NCBI GenBank assembly: GCA_033239005.1
Contig: BSQZ01000060.1
Coordinates: forward strand, 1,100,001-1,164,000
Direction: 5' to 3'
Length of the DNA stretch: 64,000 nucleotides
DNA from: Lamellibrachia satsuma
Taxonomy: Eukaryota; Annelida; Polychaeta; Sabellida; Siboglinidae
Positions 49,901 to 61,126 of the stretch are shown here, one piece after another (the stretch's first letter is position 1; every line of letters starts with the position of its first letter). Position numbers and translations under genes: made by a program. The notes beneath the pieces are model-generated. The model saw nothing but the letters and a program-made list of their open reading frames with translations, was not told the origin of the DNA and ran no database searches.

Positions 49901-52900
49901 GAGAACCTACCGAAACAGTCTCCAGTGGTAAAGAGCCTATCAGAAACACAATGGACTGCTCGAGCAGATGCCATGAAGCCACTGGCATCAAACTACAAAG
50001 TACTACAAAACTCGATAGCTAGAACTTCTACCCAACGTCCACTTGTCGTGCTCGAGGCAAAGTATTTGGTGAGCAAACTGAGCTCCCTGAACATCGTTCT
50101 TGTGTGCATTGTGTGGAACAACATCCTGGACACATTGAACCGAGTTAACAAGGCATTGCAAGCTTCGATAACTGAGATTGGTTCAGTGGTTATGCATTAC
50201 CGTGTCTTGCTGGAACATATCCATTCTTTACGTGACTCAGAAAGGTTCGATCGATTCGAGAATGAAGCAAAGTCCATTGCACCAGGACTTGATTACGACG
50301 ATGAAAACAAGCGAGCAAAGAAGAGAAAGTTGTTCCACGACGAAACACCAGAAGAGGTAAAAGTGAACACGTACCTAGTCATCATTGACAGATTACTCTC
50401 CGGAATAAAGAAACGGAAGGCCGCCTACACGAATGTCTATGAACGTTTCGGGGTGTTGACCGAGATTCGATCTCTCGCCGACAGCGATATCACCTCGAAG
50501 TGCGAAGAGCTCACTCGGTATTCCGATAATGATATTGCGCCTGATTTTGAGAAGGAATTCCGTCTCTTCACAAATTATAGAGACTTCAAGACAGGATCTA
50601 TCTGTCAATTTTCGGCTCAAGCTGCGAAGGCGAGCGATCTTTCTAGGTACTGAAACGCATCAAAGACTACCAGCGTTCCACGATGGGTCAATCGCACTTG
50701 TCGGCACTGTCACTTTTAGCCATAGAGTTGGAAATTATGCGTTCACTCTTGGTTGATGACATTATTAGCTCGTTTGCCATCAAGAAAGCCTTAGGTGTGA
50801 GATGGTGTTAGTCGACTTCGACAATCGCTACCAGCCTACCGTACACCACAACAATATCTGTGATATGTAACTTGACTTTTAAAAGAAGAACTGTTCGTGT
50901 ATTAGCTTTATTGATGATTCATTCATGTACATTATGCTGTGTAAATATAAATAGTGAAATGCTAACTTGAAAATCTTGTCGTGGGTTTACTTGGGGCCAC
51001 GAAAGTGCCTGGTGCATAGGGCCCACGAATGTCTTAATCCGCCATTGGGTACGAGTGTACCACAGTTAATCCAGCACTGCCTACCTGGAAGTGTCGTTTC
51101 ACGATGCGGTCCTCGAGTGAGTGGAACGAAATGGCGACGCACATGCCGCTGCCTGGCCGCAGGAGATGGTGGGCGATCTCCAGGCCATTGTGCAGCTCGT
51201 TCATCTCATTGTTGATAAAGATTCGCATTGCCTGGAACGTTTTTGTGGCGACGTGTGAGTGCCGCATCAGTTTGTCCTGACGGTGAGAGCTAAGGGAGCC
51301 AACAAGGTAAACAGGTACAGAGTTTACTGTATTCTACCTAACAAGGGTACAGTGTGCTTGACAAAAAATTGGGCCATGGTAAAATGTCAAGGAATCTGTT
51401 CTTATAAGCGTACACCAAAATTTTTTTCTGTAGACAATAAGCTAACTGATTAGCACTAGTGGTGTCATTTGGTAACTAGTGTAGAACTGAACAGTGGTGC
51501 CAACTGTTTAACACCAGATGGCGACATTCTTCAGTTGTTCCACACTAATCAAATTACAGTTATGGATCCTGCTGATAAAAAGGGGGTGTATGCTAATTAG
51601 GGCGTGTATGTTTAAAAGGTCGAATACAGTACGTATCATTAGACAACACCAGTAAAATAGGTTTATTTTGCAGCAAAAACCAGTTGAATTAATACAGGTC
51701 TACCAACAACACACCAAACACACCATGTATAAACTTTCATAAAATTATAGTAAATATAAATAGTACCCAGTAAAAAAGTAAGCTAAAAATATAATAGTAA
51801 AATGAGAAAGGTCATACACATAACTGAGAGTGAGTTTATTCTTCGACTACCATGAATGTTGTTGAAAACCAACCCCATACTGTGTAAGTGACGTCACACG
51901 ATGTTGCCGTTTTATCACAGAAAGGTCATAATGTTTATATTCGTACATGGTGCATTAAACAATAAAATATAAATTAAAATATAAAATGTTGTGGAACGTC
52001 ATATATATCATTGCTACAGTTTTACAGCCAATGTCTGAGAGCAAATTGAATTAGTGGTCATGAATCTCATAGTTGAGCAGCAGGGAATCGTGTCATATTT
52101 ATTTGTATTTCTTGTGATGTGCATGGGTGCTCTCAGGGGCAGTAGCAGTTTGCACATATTTGGGCAGTCAAGACGTAGAACAGATGTAGCATGCCCATTT
52201 TCATGAATTACCTTTTTGAAAGAATTTTGTTTAACAGTAAAAAAAGTTAAGAAATCATACCAGAAATCTTAGGCTTATTGTGTATGTCCGAACCTCCCTT
52301 TTCAAAATCCTGAGGATGGGCATGTGTATGCTATAATTAATAACACGATTTTACAATAACATTTATTAGACTTTGTACCTTTATCATTAGAACTACTTGG
52401 TAAAACTCTAACTTAGGCCAGACTTTTTCGTTTAATGTTTTACGGGCCCACCAACATGAATTTCCTGGATATGGAATAAAAAAAATGTGCCTTTTTTATT
52501 GCCGCTGATACCATGATTTTTCAACTGCTCGTATTAAGCCAAAAATGAAATGTTTTTACTGTTGATGAAAGAAAAACTCCTGGTGGCTTTACGCTGCTGT
52601 AGGCGGTTTGAACCGAACAGCAATACGAGAATTAATTTCTATACCCCTTTTCCACAAAAACACCCCTTTCTGGATCTCAAGACCACTTTTTCATCCTTTG
52701 ATAAACAACCCCTTTCTCTCATTTTAACACCCCCAGAAATGTCATGATAGCTATCAGATAGAACAGGCTAGAAAGAAAGGAAGAAAAGAATCTTGATTAA
52801 AGTTGTACTGATTCCGACATTTTCAATGCCATCTTTTTGAAGATGGTTCTTGTTTTAATAGGATGACCACACAAATGAGTGTTTAACAAGTTTGCCTTTT

Positions 52901-55900
52901 TGGAACACCGTGTTTTCGATAGATGAGTGCCGTGTAAACCCTTATATCATGTGACACTGTGATTTTCTGGTATTTTTATTTTATTTTTAGTCTCATTCCA
53001 GACACTGCTTTCTGGAAAAATCATCCCATAAAACATTAAATATAAAAAGTCTGGCCTTAGTCAGTTTTACAGACTTTCAAGGCAATTAAATGCTTGCAGA
53101 TGTCATTTATAATACCAGGGATTTTTCCTTATGGAGTCAAGAAAACTGCAAACAAAGCCAGTTACCTTTCAAACACGGTGGACACGATGTTTGCCAGTTG
53201 CCCGGTGGTTGATATTCGCCCAAAGGCATAGCGGCTATCAACAATGGCCCGTGCTATGGAACGAGCCATCTTCTCTTCACCGTACTTCTTGATGATCTTA
53301 TAAAGTCCAGCCTCGTCCATGTGATTGACGACATCAGCAGCACTTGGCTGGCTCTCTACTCTACAAGATGCCATGGCCATTTCAATTAATCAGAACTGTT
53401 TAGGATCTTAGATCTACTGAGTATTTTAATGTGTGTACATTTTCATGACAGACCACAAGCTAACAAGGTTGTCTTTCAAAACATAAATTATTATCACTGC
53501 CTATTTTTATTTAAGCTGTTCTTGAGTGAACAAATAATACACCAAATTATCTTAAAATCGAGTATCCTATGACCTGTCTGCATCCATCCTCATGTCAAGC
53601 GGACCATCTCTGCTAATGGAGAACCCTCGAGCTGCTGTATCGAACTGCATAGATGAAGCACCCAAATCAAAGAGAACAGCATCGACACTGCCAGCTGTGA
53701 TTCCATGGGCTGCCAGGAGATGGTGTACTTCACTGAAGCGCCCCTGCAGGGCAGTCACTTCAGAACTGATAATAAGAAAGATCATTTTGATACTCGGACA
53801 CAAAATACTTTTCAGTTCTGTTGACTATAATGACCATCTCGTTTGTAGTAAAGTACTCCCGTGATGATGTTTTAGCTTTAATGTGATTGATGGGATGTTG
53901 TATGTTACATGTGCACACATGTACACATGCACACACAAATAACATAAGAAATTATACCATATTTCGACTTTAATTGAGAAACCACACCATACCAAAAATT
54001 TGTAAATTACACCATACTGAATTTTTTAAAGAGTTATCACTTGTTATATACTGCTTTCTGTTTCAGGACTCGTAGTCCTGTCTATAAAATTGGCTTAATG
54101 AAAACAACTTACCATTCAGATGCCAGTTTTGTAGCTAGGCGGTGAGCAAGTGGATCTCTGTCCAGACCAAATAATCGTATTCCAGGACACTCCTTCAGTA
54201 GAGCCTTCGTGTGGCCACCCGCCCCAAATGTCATATCCACAATCACCTGAAACCGCATAGCACATTTTATCACTGCATTCACAAGACACTGTATTTGAGA
54301 ATCATCTTCCTCAGAGGAAACCATATTGAAGAAACAGACTTGTGTTTTATTTGAGCTGGAATTGATTGACATGAATTAGATTAATGTATGAGCTAAATAC
54401 ATATTGCACATCTAAGAGGTAACATCATCGTAGATAACAATTGTAGTCCACCTCTGTCGTAAAAGAACTTTTCCTATACATAGTGTCTAAAGAATTGGGA
54501 AAAGTTGTCCTCGTAAATGTTACATTGGGTATTTTTACATGCATTTATTGAAGCGTTTGTCGATTGAAAGTTTTCTTTTCAGTTACAACTAGTTGTATTG
54601 ACAGAGTTCATCATTAACATCTAGTCAACCGGAGGACGGGTTTCATAGAAGTTCACAATACTTAGAAATCCATTGATATCTGTCCTGCATAATGTTTTCA
54701 AGTTCAATAAGTTAGTAACAGTATCCCAAATTCAGAAGTAATTCTGGCAAAAGTTTGGTCTGTAAAGTTATGCCCCTCTGCCTGAATGCAGCAACTGCTT
54801 AGTCGGAATGCTCCAACCACTTGGTCACAAAAAATGCTTCTCTCATAGTTGCAATGCCCCACTTTGGAGGTGATGAATTGTAATGTATTCGAATATAAAC
54901 CGAGGTTATTTTTATTATTACTGATGATATTATCAATTGGTGTTCTTTCTTTCTATGAAACGTGCGTGTGACTTATGCCTATGGCCAGACCACCCCAACA
55001 CTCCGTAGGACATAAGTACAGAGGGTAATTGCACTGTGTCATTCTTCTGATTATCTGTAGTGTCCGCGTAAATTCAATATTATTGAAATTACAACAAAAA
55101 AATAGATACAATTAAAAATAATCTGCGTGAGCATAACATTTTTAAATATGACACTCTACTAAATAGAAAATGGACACTAAAATAGCTGTTCTTAGGAAGC
55201 CTACAAAATGGTTAAAAAGTTGCAATTATGAAGTAGTAGAAGAATTGTTTTGATGTAATATACTTATATACATAGTTTAATTATTTGAAGAAAAAACACA
55301 TTTGACTCAAGTCTCAAGTAGTTATACTCCAAACAGCCCAATCTTGAGCTAACGCAGGAGTTTGGACCAACGGCTTTTAGTGTCTCTTCCGAAAGACACG
55401 GACAAAGTGGGGTGAACGAAATTGCCCAAGCTTCGAAACGGCGGAGGTGGAATCGAACCACCGTCCTCTCGATCGACAGGCGGGTGCTCTAACCATTAGA
55501 CCACCACTCCCCTTAGACCACCACTCCCCACTGCATTAAAATCAGTGTGGCATTCCAACCAAACAGTTGGACCATTCCAACCAGGATTGGGGCATTCAGG
55601 TAATGGTGCATTCAGGCAGTAGGGCATTATGACCATGATTCTGTATTTAGGTTATGAAATGAAATTCTCTGACAATCTTATGCAATGCCAATGATAACAT
55701 GACATTTGGGTATCATCCCATAATTTGTTTCTCTTATGCCATTATAGACTCTTTGCCCATTTTTGATGTATTAATTTTGAATTCTAGTTAATTAGTTACT
55801 TTCATAGCCACTTGAGTATTTTACAAATTACAGTTCAGCTGCTAGGCAGTCCAAATAATAAAACTGAACAATGACAATGTTAAAGAACAGTATCTGCAAT

Positions 55901-56206
55901 ATCTACCTGGTTATCCTTTGGCTGAATAACGTCAAGCACTTCTCGTAGAAGTACTGGTGTGTGTAGCGTATGACACACCGACTCTGATTTGTCGTCTGCT
56001 TCGGTTTCGAAGATGATGCCGTGTTCATTCTGTGACTGTGTCTCAAGTTGTGCTGTACGACGGGTCTCTCTTGAAAACTTTCTTCTTTGTAGCGACATTT
56101 TTGATGTGTCAGTGTTGTGCTGTTTCTTACATATGCTACATGCATGCCTGCATACGTACTGTTTGGTTGAGCGATGAAATGAACTTCGGACAAACTTAGT
56201 AAACAT
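46939..56206 (-). CDS. METTL15: METTL15 orthologue, 12S rRNA m4C methyltransferase (6 exons, 409 aa)
   Basis: A SAM-dependent N4-cytidine methyltransferase of the RsmH/MraW family that modifies the small-subunit rRNA in mitochondria. Exons on the minus strand: 56206-55907, 54246-54113, 53765-53574, 53360-53166, 51289-51085, 47142-46939. Together they are 1230 nt with every junction GT-AG and all phases closing. An Arg/Lys-rich N-terminus fits mitochondrial import. The [13 protein letters not shown] motif precedes the SAM motif [10 protein letters not shown] (residues 104-113). Then come LDRD (128-131), the [11 protein letters not shown] block, GPLDMRMD (199-206), [14 protein letters not shown] (328-341) and the C-terminal [15 protein letters not shown]. 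The length is close to human METTL15 (407 aa). Intron 5 is 3.9 kb and is packed with transposons. All recognised motifs are intact. Confidence 0.96.
47175..47600. mobile_element. hAT-like MITE copy in METTL15 intron 5
   Basis: It shares ACAATGTGACGATGCA, GAACTATCAATAGTAACGAC, GTTGGTAAAACAATTCAGCA and ATTCCGTGATACTATAGCAAT with the copies at 8678 and 63346. The termini are poorly kept. It lies next to the hAT element that follows. Confidence 0.65.
47960..48515 (+). mobile_element. L2/CR1-like LINE RT C-terminal fragment nested in hAT
   Basis: Translation gives [40 protein letters not shown], then after a shift [39 protein letters not shown]. These are the C-terminal blocks of this LINE group, related to 38005-38490. 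One frameshift lies near 48165. Confidence 0.85.
48872..50800 (+). pseudogene. hAT transposase, ZMYM1/TTF-finger type, broken
   Basis: Order of recognisable parts: an acidic-Ser N-terminus; a TTF-type zinc-finger region ([19 protein letters not shown], then [21 protein letters not shown], where a TGA replaces the expected Trp); [19 protein letters not shown], followed by a frameshift; a catalytic-core part from 49757 ([44 protein letters not shown]); and [20 protein letters not shown] near 50680-50730. Between residues around [11 protein letters not shown] and LKRIKDY the conserved SERSFSKLK-type dimerisation segment is missing, so the enzyme is non-functional. Confidence 0.8.
51290..53165. 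other. METTL15 intron 4, no embedded gene recognised
   Basis: AT-rich intron. The short open frames inside it (for example 52550-52747) lack recognisable motifs. Confidence 0.5.
55290..55512 (-). mobile_element. tRNA-Asp-like SINE in METTL15 intron 1
   Basis: On the minus strand the A box TGGTCTAATGG (55503-55493) and exact B box GGTTCGATTCC (55459-55449) frame a tRNA-like head with a GTC anticodon context. TTTCGAAGCTTGGGCAATTT and CGTTCACCCCACTTTG follow, the same central block as the SINE at 32912. A 17-bp duplication (TTAGACCACCACTCCCC) lies at its 5' edge. Confidence 0.85.
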
Positions 56207-56479
56207 GGTGTGACCTGGGCGATAATACGGTGCTGGAGAATATGTTTACAATATGTGCATACTACGCTGTAGCGATTTACACAAACATGTAAATAGATAT
56301 GGTCATTATACAGTAATAGTGACAGTGGTACCGGTGATCATAATTGTTTGAGACATCGATGCAGTTACATATCATTATATAAATGCCAAACGCGGTAATG
56401 ACAAGATCACAACGCAACGTCGAACTATTCAAAGCATGAGGAGCGCTTACGGATTCTACACAAATTTCGCTTGAGTTTT

Positions 56480-57002
56480 AACTAGCCTCGATTATCCAGG
56501 CTCTGCGCTGTGGCGTCACCGTTTGTCGCACACATCTTCGTCTGGATACAGAGTGGAGTTCTCATTGTCACGGAAATTATGATTGTATGCACCAGGAATC
56601 TGAGCGCATACATAAGAAGCTAATTAAGTTATCATCTGGGTTCTTGACTAATTCATAAAATAAGAGTGAACTTTTATCAGCTCCTTGTTGTGTAGGCGTT
56701 CCCATGAAGCGCTAGCAGCCAATCGGTGTCATTATCAACATACTACACTAAACATTTGTTTTGCCTGATTTAACTTTTCAGTTGAACAGTTGTGTCAATA
56801 TAAATTTAAATAAAGTTTAAATTTAATTTGAATTGTATCGTGTATACTAATAAAAGTTCACTCTTATTTTATGAATTAGCCAAATGGCCAGGTCAGATCT
56901 TAATTACCTACTTATGTATGTGCCCAGATTCTGCATCCAGACGAAGATATGTGCGACAAACAGTGCTGCCACAGCGCCAAGCCTCGATAACCGAGGCTAG
57001 TT
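56480..57002. mobile_element. Foldback element upstream of METTL15
   Basis: Two long inverted arms: left 56480-56677 and right 56850-57002. They include a perfect 30-bp inverted repeat (56648-56677 with 56850-56879) and well-matched outer parts (AACTAGCCTCG at one end, CGAGGCTAGTT at the other; GCGCTGTGGC; TTTGTCGCACA). The left arm has an extra insertion of about 40 bp. No coding potential. It starts about 270 bp upstream of the METTL15 ATG. Confidence 0.85.
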
Positions 57003-58330
57003 CTAACTTGCCTGGATCTTCGGGTTCTAAAACTAAGGCTTTTTAGCCTTGTAAGCACCTTCCTTAATTTTTCATGATTTATAGATGCGAGAACGTGACT
57101 TGTGCTTGTGCACTAAGACAAATCATGAAATAAAAAAATACTTATGTGAATATTTTCATAATGGTATGTTTTAATGAACTGAATTGCTTGAAATGTCATG
57201 TCTTTGATCGCTAGACGGCGTCCATGTATAAATGCAATGCATCGTGGGATCGATTGTCGACGGAAGTACAACTTGTACTTCAAATTAGAGAGTTGGAAGG
57301 AATTAGCTCAGCAAAGAATTCAGTGATGAATAGAGCGTACTCACAATAACACTTACTTATTTTAAACAGCAATCACAACACTAGCATTGGAATGCAAACA
57401 TCGACTGATCTGATGTTTGAATAACTTCGAATGCGATTGACCATGCGTTAGCGTAGATGCACGATTGTTTCACCGCAAGAATTACGTGTTATGCTTCCAT
57501 CAAAAATGTCACGCAATTTCACTTTTATGTTAGCTTCATATTATGCACCAGAAGCGCCACTGGTTATTCCGGGTAGCCTCTATTACATGTTTTTTTATTT
57601 TGCTTGAAATATACTTCTTCACGTTATTATGATGTTTTGTTATATATTGCATTCTACTAAATTACGAAATCATTATAAATTGCGTAAAGAAAACTTTATT
57701 ACTTCCCGTGACAAAACCGAACAAGACGGAAGTCCCTCCGTCGGGACCATCTAGTACTCATCAGTAGATAGGGATCATGCATTAGATACTAGATTACACG
57801 CACACACGCATATATATTTATGAGCAATTGCCAATAGGCGGTGGAACGAACTCCTGACCAGATTGTGAACAAAATAACAGATTGCTGATAAAATTACATC
57901 TTCTACTGCATCTTTTTTATGATTATATATTGCAATAGTTACTGTTCGCCACCAAGCCGTCTAGGGGTAAAACAACAGGTGACCTTCCTGTTTACGAATG
58001 TAGGGCAAGTGAAATTGTGAAATGTGAACTTAATAAATTCATAATATGTGACATGAGTGCCTTTGAGCAGGAATATTCACAGGTTTGTTTATAGAAGCTA
58101 TTGGCTGTGAAATAGTGCATTTTTGTAGAGTTTAACTGGCGAAGGGATTTATGGGAATTTTTTGCTATGGGCCACGTGGGCGCATGAACATACAGCTATT
58201 TTTGTAAATATTGACGGGCATCGCACGTGGGGGCATTTTAAAATAGCTGGAGGTATGTGATTTTGACAAAACTTTGTGAGCATGTCAATGAGATGAAGGT
58301 AGTTGCTGCACATTTTTTTCTGAATTTTTG
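57003..58330. other. No gene recognised
   Basis: Unique AT-rich sequence. No protein motifs or repeat families recognised. Confidence 0.4.
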
Positions 58331-58367
58331 ATGGTCAGGTTTTCTTATAATCAGCCAAAACGTTAAC

Positions 58368-58626
58368 ATGGCCACCAATGCAATTCTCTGCTGTGGTCTG
58401 ACTCCTCTAGTCAGTGCTGTTTTAGCAACCAGACGGTCCGTGTTTGCTCCGAATACGATGGATTTGTTTAGTCTGGGTCGAACGCGATGCGATGTCAACA
58501 GCGGAGCGTATTCTGCTATCGGATGCTGCGGGAAACTTAGCCTTGTATTGGTGAAGAGATATGGCTTTGCACGGCTGTTTGAGATGCCTGAAATATATCG
58601 TATTTTCCCTTAACTTCGTTGTCTGG
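58368..58626 (+). CDS. Possible first exon of a gene running right
   Basis: An ATG in good context (AACATGG) opens an 81-codon frame (MATNAILCCGLTPLVSAVLA, later CDVNSGAYSAIGCCGKL) that could be an organelle-type leader. The frame stops at 58613, just before a strong donor CTGG|GTGAGT at 58627, while a weaker donor (TTG|GTGAAG) lies inside the frame. The sequence is less AT-rich than its surroundings. No homologue or downstream exon was found. Confidence 0.22.
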
Positions 58627-59362
58627 GTGAGTGTTATGTGTTTTTCTTCGTTTATTTATATGTAATTCCTCGAATCGTTTTCGTGTTATCGGCGCCGCTT
58701 GCAAGTTGCCGCCCCGCAGCACTGTCAACAGAGAACAGAACCCAGCCTAGCCTTGGCTTAAACTGTGGACCGCTTAAGCTAGGCACTAGCGCTAACCCTA
58801 GCCTATTCTCGACCAGGTAGGACTAAGGCTAAGAAGGGCAATGCAGGTATCAGTGTTCGTTCGCAGATGAGGAGACGCCTACCCCTGTAGCGAGGTCGGA
58901 CCAATTTTTTTCTATTGTATTACACCCCCCCCCTCAAAGTGCTAGTTAAAAGAATTAGAAAGGTACTTGTTTCATGTTTCTAAGTGAAATGTTAAAAAAG
59001 ATACAGTTGTTTAAAGTTTCAAATTTTTTGAAATTTTCTGACAGTTTTCCTAATGTCCAATATTTATCAAATTTTTCATATAAATCTCCAGAAAAATACA
59101 TTTTGGAATGTTTTGAATGTTAGCCTGTCTATATAGAAGCCTAATTAACATTGTCTTTCTGAAGAACAAATTATTACTCTTGCCAAAAAAACTAGTTAAT
59201 GACAGAGTGATATTGTTAATTCAGAACCGTCACATAAAGTATATATAACATTGGTTCTTAAACATAGTAGCGTCAATATACAGACAAAACTTCATAATGC
59301 ATCATGAGAGATAGCCAAAAAATATTTTTACTAGCATTAATAACTAATTAATTGTATGATAT

Positions 59363-59464
<102 letters not shown>

Positions 59465-59671
59465 ATAATATATTTAATAATTATAGCAACAATCATTTTT
59501 AATTAATTTATATAGAACCAAATTTATACAATAATCTAATTTGGTGTTATAGCACATATATAGTACAAAACAGTGGTATATACACATTAAATTAATTAGC
59601 ATTGTAATAATAATGGCAATATCAACAATACGTCAATAGTGAAATACACCTGTAGCAGTCTTTAATTTTTT

Positions 59672-59890
59672 TCAGTTGGCCCAGTTTCCTTTTGAACCGG
59701 ATTCGCTAAGTTTGAACTGAACCCACATAATATGTATGAAATATATCATAGTTATAATACTAAATAAAATCATCATCAAACTAAACCCTAATAGCACTGA
59801 AATGTTTCTTGTGAACGATAATACGAGCAGGTAGCATGATATGTATGCTGCAATGCAATGCACGCACCACGCTTTTCGACAAGATGCCAA
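59672..59890 (-). other. Hydrophobic open frame, unsupported
   Basis: The frame has two predicted membrane stretches (YLLVLSFTRNISVLLGF and LFSIITMIYFIHIMW) but no ATG before the second. It could be a terminal exon; no homologue is recognised. Confidence 0.15.
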
Positions 59891-60841
59891 GATGGTGTCG
59901 ATTTTACAGACAGGGGTCCCGAAAGTGGACTGTGCAGTAGGTCAACATGGGAATCAGGTTGTTGTAGACATATGTCTTTACCCTACAGACCATGAACGAA
60001 GCTGATCACAACTACCGAAATAACTTTAAAAGTAAGTCAACTTAAATGCCAAATTAATACAACTTTTCATAAATGGATTACAATGATATTGACATATTCA
60101 AATTCATCATTTATACCTCTTCCTTTTTCTTTATTTGAGATGGATGCCCTCATTATCATAATCCCGTAATCAGACGAGAATGGTAGTCCCTGTCTGCAAG
60201 ATGCAAGATGGCCACGGCCGAAAATAAAAAACAAACTTCAACAACAATTTTGAAAAATGTATACCACTCTTAAGCACTGCCAAAAAATATGTTTTTTAAC
60301 ACAGCTGCACATATTAACATATTGGCAACATGGTTATATATATATATATATGGGTTATATATATTTATATATATATATATATATAATCTAACATGTAACT
60401 TACATAATAATAATATATGAGCAATAAACTGTGACCCCTGTCCCCCATGTTAGTAGAAGGTAAGTCAAATCGGTCTGACGTCGCTAGGCCTAGGCCAGGG
60501 CTAGGGCTGAGACAATTTGCCAATTAGTTGAATATAAAATAAGCTTTAATATAAGCATTGCCGTAGGCATGGCATGCCATAGCATATAGTCACAATGTAA
60601 CTTTTTCCTTATTCTGGAATCTCTGCTAGTGAAAATAATTCAGTATAAATCATTATAAAGTCACAGTCACCAGAAGGTGTCAACATTCTTGTTGTGTGGA
60701 TAAATTCTGACCAACCAGACTATAATCCATTGATGATTGTCTAAAAGACAGCAGTGCACGAATGCAAAGGTCTCGGTGTGCATCTATTACTTTCTCATAA
60801 GTAGCTGAAGCTGTGGGGGGGGTGCGGATGTACAAACTGCA

Positions 60842-61126
60842 TGCATGCCACACATGTGCTACTCCATGCCATACATGTGCTACTCCATGCCATACATGTG
60901 CTACTCAATGCCATACATGTGCTACTCCATGCCACACATGTGCTACTCCATGCCATACATGTGCTACTCTATGCCACACATGTGCTACTCCATGCCATAC
61001 ATGTGCTACTCCATGCCACACATGTGCTACTCCATGCCACACATGTGCTACTCCATGCCATACATGTGCTACTCCATGCCATACATGTGCTACTCCATGC
61101 CATACATGTGCTACTCCATGCCATGA
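60842..61126. repeat. 21-bp minisatellite, about 13.5 copies
   Basis: CATGCCATACATGTGCTACT plus C, with CATGCCACAC variants. Period 21 leaves several frames open on both strands (7-residue repeats), which I do not count as genes. Confidence 0.95.

Larger units (their letters stand above)
47603..51046 (+). mobile_element. Dead hAT transposon (ZMYM1-like) filling METTL15 intron 5
   Basis: Ends carry CGGATTAA (47605-47612) and TTAATCCG (51034-51041) in inverted orientation, next to G-rich/GGGCCC sequence as in hAT elements of this group. The interior encodes a broken transposase (48872-50800), with a foreign LINE fragment inserted at its 5' side. I could not define an 8-bp target duplication. 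Confidence 0.75.

Noticed and set aside
48872..50653. Host ZMYM1-like gene
   Set aside because: Stops, frameshifts and loss of the dimerisation core, together with inverted ends, show a dead hAT transposon.
55440..55512. Functional tRNA-Asp gene on the minus strand
   Set aside because: The B box is perfect, but the sequence continues into the SINE central block shared with 32912-33240, so it is a SINE head.
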